DNA of 9,487 nucleotides from Legionellales bacterium UBA2469 (GTDB taxonomy: Bacteria; Pseudomonadota; Gammaproteobacteria; Legionellales; Legionellaceae), in NCBI GenBank assembly GCA_002342175.1, contig DDPL01000002.1:1-9487 (forward strand). Reading direction: 5' to 3'. The notes under the pieces are model-generated. The model was not told the origin of the DNA. It made no database searches and saw only the letters and a list, made by a program, of their open reading frames with translations. This document shows, piece after piece, positions 6,044 through 9,487 of the stretch (positions within the stretch are counted from its first letter, which is position 1; every line of letters begins with the position of its first letter). The position numbers were made by a program, and so were the translations under genes.

Positions 6044-6784
6044 TTATGGGTTTGTTCGGTAGCTTAATGATAATAATAAAATATTCATGCTTGGCAATTG
6101 AGTATTATATGTTTTGGGGTAAGATGTTGGTAGCAAATTGGTATCGGCTTTCCCCCAATTATAATATTCATAACCAAAAGAAAAGCTCCATTTTTGATTG
6201 ATGGCATGTTGAAGGCCTGCACCAAAAGTATAATTAAAACTGTAAGCAGTATTTTCAATACTTTTGACCTTCGATGATGAATTTGGATCATAATCAGGGC
6301 TTAAAGCGGTAAAACCTGCACCAAAGCTTGAAGTGACATATGGATTAAAATAGAAAGAGTGAGTAAAAAGCTTGCCCCGAAATGCCACTCGATACTGGAT
6401 TAATTGATATTTATATAATGAGTTTGTGCTATTCAAAGTTTGATTGACGCTTGAGTTCGCTGCGCCTGCGCCAGAAATTGCCCCACCAAATTGCCCATCG
6501 ATGTTATTATAAAAGGGATATTCAGAGCTAATAAAAACTTCACCCATGCCCATGGTTTGTATGTTTGGATAATATAATTGAACTTGTTGATAAGGGTTAT
6601 CGGAGTTTGAGACAATATTCGCTTGAAAAGGGGATGACCAACCTGGTCCCCCACTAAAAGTAAAAATAAGATTTTTGTATGGTAATTCTTGAGCAAATGC
6701 ACGACATAAAAAAATCCCACAGATGAAAAATTTGAGTATGCTGCGCATGTTTTTATTCTTATTTTTTTTGACAAAACGATACAT
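6044..6784 (-). CDS. Outer-membrane beta-barrel protein, function unknown
   Basis: The product has 246 residues with an N-terminal signal peptide ending AFA (residues 29-31) before QE. The mature part lacks long hydrophobic helices and is rich in Tyr, Phe, Ser, Asn and Gly. Alternating segments such as YKYQLIQYRVAFRGKLF, FNYTFGAGLQHAI and WSFSFGYEYYNWGK look like transmembrane strands, which suggests a small barrel of 8 to 10 strands. The last strand, near MNILLLSLSYRTNP, does not end in the usual terminal Phe. Two starts are possible: ATG 6784 (AGAAG eight bases upstream, long basic n-region of KKNKNKN) or ATG 6748 (compact 19-residue signal peptide, weak ribosome site). It lies 34 bases after psd in the same direction and may be cotranscribed. 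It looks like barrel proteins of intracellular gammaproteobacteria, but I cannot name a family. Confidence 0.7.
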   Translation of the reverse strand: MYRFVKKNKNKNMRSILKFFICGIFLCRAFAQELPYKNLIFTFSGGPGWSSPFQANIVSNSDNPYQQVQLYYPNIQTMGMGEVFISSEYPFYNNIDGQFGGAISGAGAANSSVNQTLNSTNSLYKYQLIQYRVAFRGKLFTHSFYFNPYVTSSFGAGFTALSPDYDPNSSSKVKSIENTAYSFNYTFGAGLQHAINQKWSFSFGYEYYNWGKADTNLLPTSYPKTYNTQLPSMNILLLSLSYRTNP

Positions 6785-6818
6785 TAAATAACTTCTAATT
6801 AAAAATCAAATCTGATGA

Positions 6819-7655
6819 TTAATTCGCAAGGCCTTGTCCAAGTTTAATACTCTCGCCATTGATAAAGTTTTTATGCCATTTGAGATTGGATAATTCAGGC
6901 CAAGCGACAATAACAGTTGATCCCAATTTAAAGTAGCCGACTTCTTCGCCTTTTTTAAGGGTGATAGGTGTCGTCCATTCGATTGTTTTAATCTGAGATT
7001 GACGTTTTAAATCACCTTGCCAAACTGTTCCAATACACCCAACAATTGTTGCGCCAACCATAACCATTATCAATGGTCCTGACTCGGTTTGAAAATGCAT
7101 CACCAACCGTTCATTTTGAGCAAAGAGGTTAGGGATATTATCGGTTGTAAACGGTTGTACGGAAAAGAGTTTACCTGGAATATATGTTTGTTTAATCAGT
7201 GTGCCATCGATAGGCATATGAATTCGATGATAATCTTTTGGAGAAAGGTATATTGTCATAAATGAACCATTTAAAAACGGCTCTGCTTCTTTTTTTGTCG
7301 ATAATGTTAATTCGTTAAATGAGTAATCAATACCTTTTGCCTGTAAAATTTGGTGTTCATGCAATTGTCCAAACTGGCTGATAACACCATCGGCAGGAGT
7401 TACATAACGTTCTTTCGAAATTGGGCGTACCCCAGGTTTTAAGTGTCGAGTAAAGAAATCATTAAATGATGCAAACGCAAAAGGATTGCTTTCAATAGCC
7501 TCTGCCATGTTGACTGGATGGCGTTTAACAAAATATGCAATGAGGTAATTTTTAAGCCAGGTCATTTTTGAATTGGCTAAAAGTCCAGCAAATTGTGTTA
7601 GCAATTTTTTTGGCATGAGGTAATGGAAGTAAAGTTTTACAGTTTTAGTCATCAT
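6819..7655 (-). CDS. psd: Phosphatidylserine decarboxylase proenzyme
   Basis: Psd decarboxylates phosphatidylserine to phosphatidylethanolamine at the cytoplasmic face of the inner membrane. The proenzyme cuts itself at LGST to make a beta chain and an alpha chain carrying a pyruvoyl group. From the ATG at 7655 it has 278 residues. The LGST is at 244-247 (YFKLGSTVIVAW), so Ser246 becomes pyruvoyl. Asp89 in PADGVISQ and the His of SPKDYHRIHMP (143 and 146) complete the self-cleavage triad region. PGKLFSV and PNLFAQNER are further family signatures. The start at 7655 (or 7652) aligns with E. coli Psd. A GTG at 7703 has GGGA upstream and would add 16 mostly hydrophobic residues, so it is a real alternative. 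The protein lacks the long C-terminal tail of E. coli Psd. It is divergent from pilM. Confidence 0.94.
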   Translation of the reverse strand: MMTKTVKLYFHYLMPKKLLTQFAGLLANSKMTWLKNYLIAYFVKRHPVNMAEAIESNPFAFASFNDFFTRHLKPGVRPISKERYVTPADGVISQFGQLHEHQILQAKGIDYSFNELTLSTKKEAEPFLNGSFMTIYLSPKDYHRIHMPIDGTLIKQTYIPGKLFSVQPFTTDNIPNLFAQNERLVMHFQTESGPLIMVMVGATIVGCIGTVWQGDLKRQSQIKTIEWTTPITLKKGEEVGYFKLGSTVIVAWPELSNLKWHKNFINGESIKLGQGLAN

Positions 7656-7725
7656 TGTATAAAAGTTGGTAAAATAAACGACAAATGATAACAAAATATT
7701 CACTAAATCCCAAGTAAAATTCCAA

Positions 7726-7754
7726 TTGCGAGGCGTTGGTAAAAAACGTAATAT
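7726..7754 (+). promoter_or_regulatory. Likely promoter of the pilMNOP cluster
   Basis: TTGCGA (7726-7731, 4 of 6) is followed by exactly 17 bases and TAATAT (7749-7754, 4 of 6). The start would be near 7761, about 33 bases before the pilM ATG. It overlaps a possible promoter on the other strand. Confidence 0.5.
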
Positions 7755-7779
7755 AGCGGCAAGGAAAAATAAAGTCCAA
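7750..7779 (-). promoter_or_regulatory. Possible promoter of psd
   Basis: On the minus strand, TTGGAC (7779-7774, 3 of 6) is followed by 18 bases and TATATT (7755-7750, 5 of 6). The start would be near 7743. Its -10 occupies almost the same bases as the pilM -10 on the opposite strand. Confidence 0.35.
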
Positions 7780-7793
7780 TATGGAAGCTCGTG

Positions 7794-8504
7794 ATGACCC
7801 TATATTTAGGTGTGGATCTTATTGATAATCAATACAGGATTGTTGGTATTGAAAATGATGAAGTGGTGTTGAGGAATGAACTTAAGCATTTTGAATTCAT
7901 GAAATTTATACGCCTTTATCCAAAAGCGAAATGGGTTTTAGGTATCCCTCATCATGCTGTTGATACAGAGATTCTCAGATGTCAATTGAATACATCCCAA
8001 AAAGATTGTCACCTCATTCTAAAGCAACAATATGCCTATGATTATCATCGATATCAATTTTGCATAATATATATGGGACGTCAATGCCAACAAGATGTTT
8101 GGCGAGTTGCCCGTGTATCACGTGACTATCTTCAAGAATATTTAATTCGGTATCATTGGATTTCAAATCATTTAAACATTATAGAATCTGATATAGAGGC
8201 GATTTGGATATGGATTTATGCTGTTTTTAAAGATGACCGATTTGGTGCACTGATTTATCAACAAGGTACCAAGATTTATGCATTTGTTGGTAAGAATGAA
8301 TTGATAGTCAATCATGTGGTTGATAGTTGTGTGGAAAGATTAATTGAGCAGATACGGTTATTATCTTTTCCATTGCAGTGGATTTTCTTTTTTAATCTTC
8401 CTAGTCAAGTAAATCACGGTTTTGAAGTAAAGGATATTGATATATCTGTATTATGGCGCATGCCTATGGCCTTGGCGTATCGGGGAGCTTACCTTGGCTT
8501 ATAA
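7794..8504 (+). CDS. pilM: PilM/HofM-like protein of the type IV pilus or DNA-uptake alignment complex, short and divergent
   Basis: PilM is a cytoplasmic actin-like protein that binds the N-terminus of PilN and links the pilus alignment complex to the motor. The call rests on position as first gene of a four-gene PilMNOP-like overlap series and on general shape: an N-terminal LYLGVDLIDNQYRIVGIE resembling the first actin-fold strand pair, VLGIPHHAV (about 47-55), an ESDIEAIW segment where PilM has its Asp/Glu-rich turn, and a closing MALAYRGAYLGL like the family's C-terminal helix. At 236 residues it is far shorter than typical PilM (about 350) and nearer to E. coli HofM. Clear nucleotide-binding motifs are not seen, so ATP binding may be lost. 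Start: ATG 7794 has GGAAG six bases upstream; the GTG at 7791 is too close to it. Confidence 0.6.
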   Translation: MTLYLGVDLIDNQYRIVGIENDEVVLRNELKHFEFMKFIRLYPKAKWVLGIPHHAVDTEILRCQLNTSQKDCHLILKQQYAYDYHRYQFCIIYMGRQCQQDVWRVARVSRDYLQEYLIRYHWISNHLNIIESDIEAIWIWIYAVFKDDRFGALIYQQGTKIYAFVGKNELIVNHVVDSCVERLIEQIRLLSFPLQWIFFFNLPSQVNHGFEVKDIDISVLWRMPMALAYRGAYLGL

Positions 8505-8916
8505 TTTTTGTGAACCTCGCCAAAGTATAAAAAATTTTTTTTATACAGTCATTTTTTTTATGTGGGGTATCATTGCTTTTAATAGTGTTTTGATATATCA
8601 ATATCGTGCAAAAATAAGCTCACAACATCGCATTCAGCATTCTATTAAAAATACAATCACACCTTCAATATCACTCGAAAGGTTAAACATTTTTTTAAAC
8701 CAATTTTCAAAATGGGTTCCTTCTTCTTTACGAATACAAAAAATTGATATTCATCCAGATTTTATCAAAGTCTATGGCCGAGTGGATGATGAAGAAATAT
8801 TTGCACGATTATGGAAACATTTTAAAACCCAAGATTGGGTGCATCAATTGCGACTGTTAAAATGGGAATTACATTCAGCATCGAGATGGATTTTTGCATT
8901 CCAGGTGAATATGTGA
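8494..8916 (+). CDS. pilN: PilN/HofN-like inner-membrane protein
   Basis: PilN is a bitopic inner-membrane protein that pairs with PilO in the periplasm and binds PilM through its cytoplasmic N-terminus. The predicted 140-residue product has a short cytoplasmic start, one membrane helix (about 15-35, FFYTVIFFMWGIIAFN), and a periplasmic part. Its second half fits the PilN C-domain pattern: SLERLNIFLNQFSKWVPSSL, then a strand pair with IKVYGRVDDEEIFARLW, ending in WIFAFQV. The start is taken as TTG 8494, which has a strong GGGGAG six to seven bases upstream and overlaps the pilM end by 11 bases, a sign of translational coupling. An ATG at 8437 in the same frame lies deep inside pilM with no ribosome site. 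The cytoplasmic PilM-binding motif common in PilN is not obvious. It is shorter than typical PilN (about 180-200). Confidence 0.65.
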   Translation: MAYNFCEPRQSIKNFFYTVIFFMWGIIAFNSVLIYQYRAKISSQHRIQHSIKNTITPSISLERLNIFLNQFSKWVPSSLRIQKIDIHPDFIKVYGRVDDEEIFARLWKHFKTQDWVHQLRLLKWELHSASRWIFAFQVNM

Positions 8917-9320
8917 TGTCTAGAAAAATATTTCTTTTTTTCAGTGCGGGCATGTTGGTTTGGAGTACAAAAAAATTATACGTCAATTATCAATATTTCG
9001 AAGACTTATCTCAAATGCGTCAAAAGTACCAAATCATGTTACTAAGCGAAAATAAGAAACAAGAACATGTCTGGGATGGTTCTTATCTTGTTCGATTTTT
9101 ATTGCACCATGCACAAAAACAAGATTTAACTGTCCATAAAATCGAACCCGATTTTTCAAATCAATTTAATGTCGTTATGGAGGGACGTTATATGCATTTT
9201 GTGAAATGGATTGCCGATGTTTGTGAAGAAAAACCGCAGATTCATTGGTTAAAAATCACAATCAGGAAAGTCACATCGGATAAACAACGTTATATATTAA
9301 ATGGAGTTTATAGTGCGTAA
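8916..9320 (+). CDS. pilO: PilO/HofO-like inner-membrane protein
   Basis: PilO forms a heterodimer with PilN in the periplasm and contacts PilP. The product has 134 residues with one membrane segment (about 4-22) and a short periplasmic domain. The domain has the PilO/GspM-like order of a helix (GSYLVRFLLHHAQKQDL), a strand (VHKIEPDF), then FNVVMEGRYMHFVKWIADV, a second strand (IHWLKITIRKV), and a final strand (RYILNGVYS). Its ATG at 8916 shares its A with the pilN TGA, with AGGTGA eight bases upstream. It is shorter than PilO of piliated species (about 200) and near E. coli HofO in size. The identity rests on fold pattern plus gene order. Confidence 0.6.
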   Translation: MSRKIFLFFSAGMLVWSTKKLYVNYQYFEDLSQMRQKYQIMLLSENKKQEHVWDGSYLVRFLLHHAQKQDLTVHKIEPDFSNQFNVVMEGRYMHFVKWIADVCEEKPQIHWLKITIRKVTSDKQRYILNGVYSA

Positions 9321-9487
9321 ATGGATACTATTATGGGTGTGGGCACAAATAGGATGGTGTGAATCAGATCCATTTGCTGTACAAAAAAGCGGTGCTGCGC
9401 GAATGCAAGCACTAAAAAAATATCAATATTTAGGATTTATTCAAGAAAAAAAGGCTAAATGGGCTTTGATTCGTTGTTCAGGTGGAG
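9313..9487 (+). CDS. pilP: PilP/HofP-like protein, N-terminal part, runs off right edge
   Basis: PilP is a periplasmic, usually lipid-anchored, protein that connects PilNO to the secretin PilQ. The 58 visible residues begin with a signal-type segment (MRKWILLWVWAQIGWC), whose Cys16 may be lipidated although the preceding residues are not a standard lipobox. They continue with SDPFAVQKSG and then KKYQYLGFIQEKKAKWALIRCSGG, the DPF...L.Y...G.I....ALI pattern of PilP. The start is GTG 9313, with GGAG six bases upstream, overlapping the pilO end by eight bases; ATG 9301 in frame lacks a ribosome site. The gene continues beyond the window, where pilQ would be expected. Confidence 0.65.
   Translation, partial: MRKWILLWVWAQIGWCESDPFAVQKSGAARMQALKKYQYLGFIQEKKAKWALIRCSGG

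Noticed and set aside
5950..6201. Plus-strand frame of 83 residues starting at TTG after AAGGA, with hydrophobic stretches
   Set aside because: About two thirds overlaps the barrel gene on the other strand, the start is TTG, the rest lies in the DnaA-box region, and the hydrophobicity fits reading AT-rich antisense DNA.
6433..6774. Minus-strand 113-residue frame within the barrel gene
   Set aside because: It overlaps the barrel gene on the same strand in another frame. Only the barrel frame gives a signal peptide followed by alternating strands.
1..9487. CRISPR arrays, insertion sequences, tRNA or rRNA genes, toxin-antitoxin pairs, prophage
   Set aside because: No spaced repeats, transposase motifs, cloverleaf sequences or phage genes were seen on either strand. 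The exported mini-protein is not paired with any antitoxin-like protein.

Overview
The window is AT-rich, uses ATG, GTG and TTG starts, and carries an ordinary proteobacterial gene set: aconitase A, penicillin-binding protein 1A, the Mrp/ApbC Fe-S carrier, phosphatidylserine decarboxylase, and a pilMNOP/hofMNOP-type cluster. Sequence similarity recalled from the families, the mrcA/pilM pairing and the secreted papain-type protease suggest a gammaproteobacterium, possibly from the Legionella/Coxiella side. That placement is inference; no rRNA or other taxonomic marker is present.

Layout. Positions 1-721 (minus) hold the first 240 residues of acnA. Positions 817-1887 (minus) encode an exported C1 cysteine peptidase behind a very good sigma-70 promoter. 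Positions 1970-2179 (minus) encode a 69-residue exported peptide with six cysteines after its signal peptide. Positions 2234-4582 (minus) are mrcA. Positions 4675-5703 (minus) are mrp, whose start is fixed by a promoter with a perfect TATAAT. Positions 5770-6043 contain no convincing gene but hold three consensus DnaA boxes, an IHF-consensus site and two strongly AT-rich tracts, and so look like a replication-origin-type element. Positions 6044-6784 (minus) encode an unassigned outer-membrane barrel protein and 6819-7655 (minus) encode psd. From 7794 to the right edge (plus) lies a tightly overlapping pilM-pilN-pilO-pilP series, cut off inside pilP.

How the genes fit together. Most products act in or on the envelope: PBP1A builds peptidoglycan, Psd makes phosphatidylethanolamine, the barrel sits in the outer membrane, and PilMNOP form the inner-membrane to periplasm alignment complex of a type IV pilus or DNA-uptake machine. 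In many gammaproteobacteria mrcA and pilM/hofM are direct divergent neighbours. Here their orientations are kept, but about 3.2 kb (mrp, the DnaA-box region, the barrel gene, psd) lies between them.

The most notable signals are the DnaA-box cluster at 5816-6010; the cysteine-rich mini-protein, whose spacing resembles the ShK toxin fold; a textbook terminator pointing the opposite way to every gene around it (2185-2235); and hairpins that would mask the ribosome binding sites of acnA and of the mini-protein gene.
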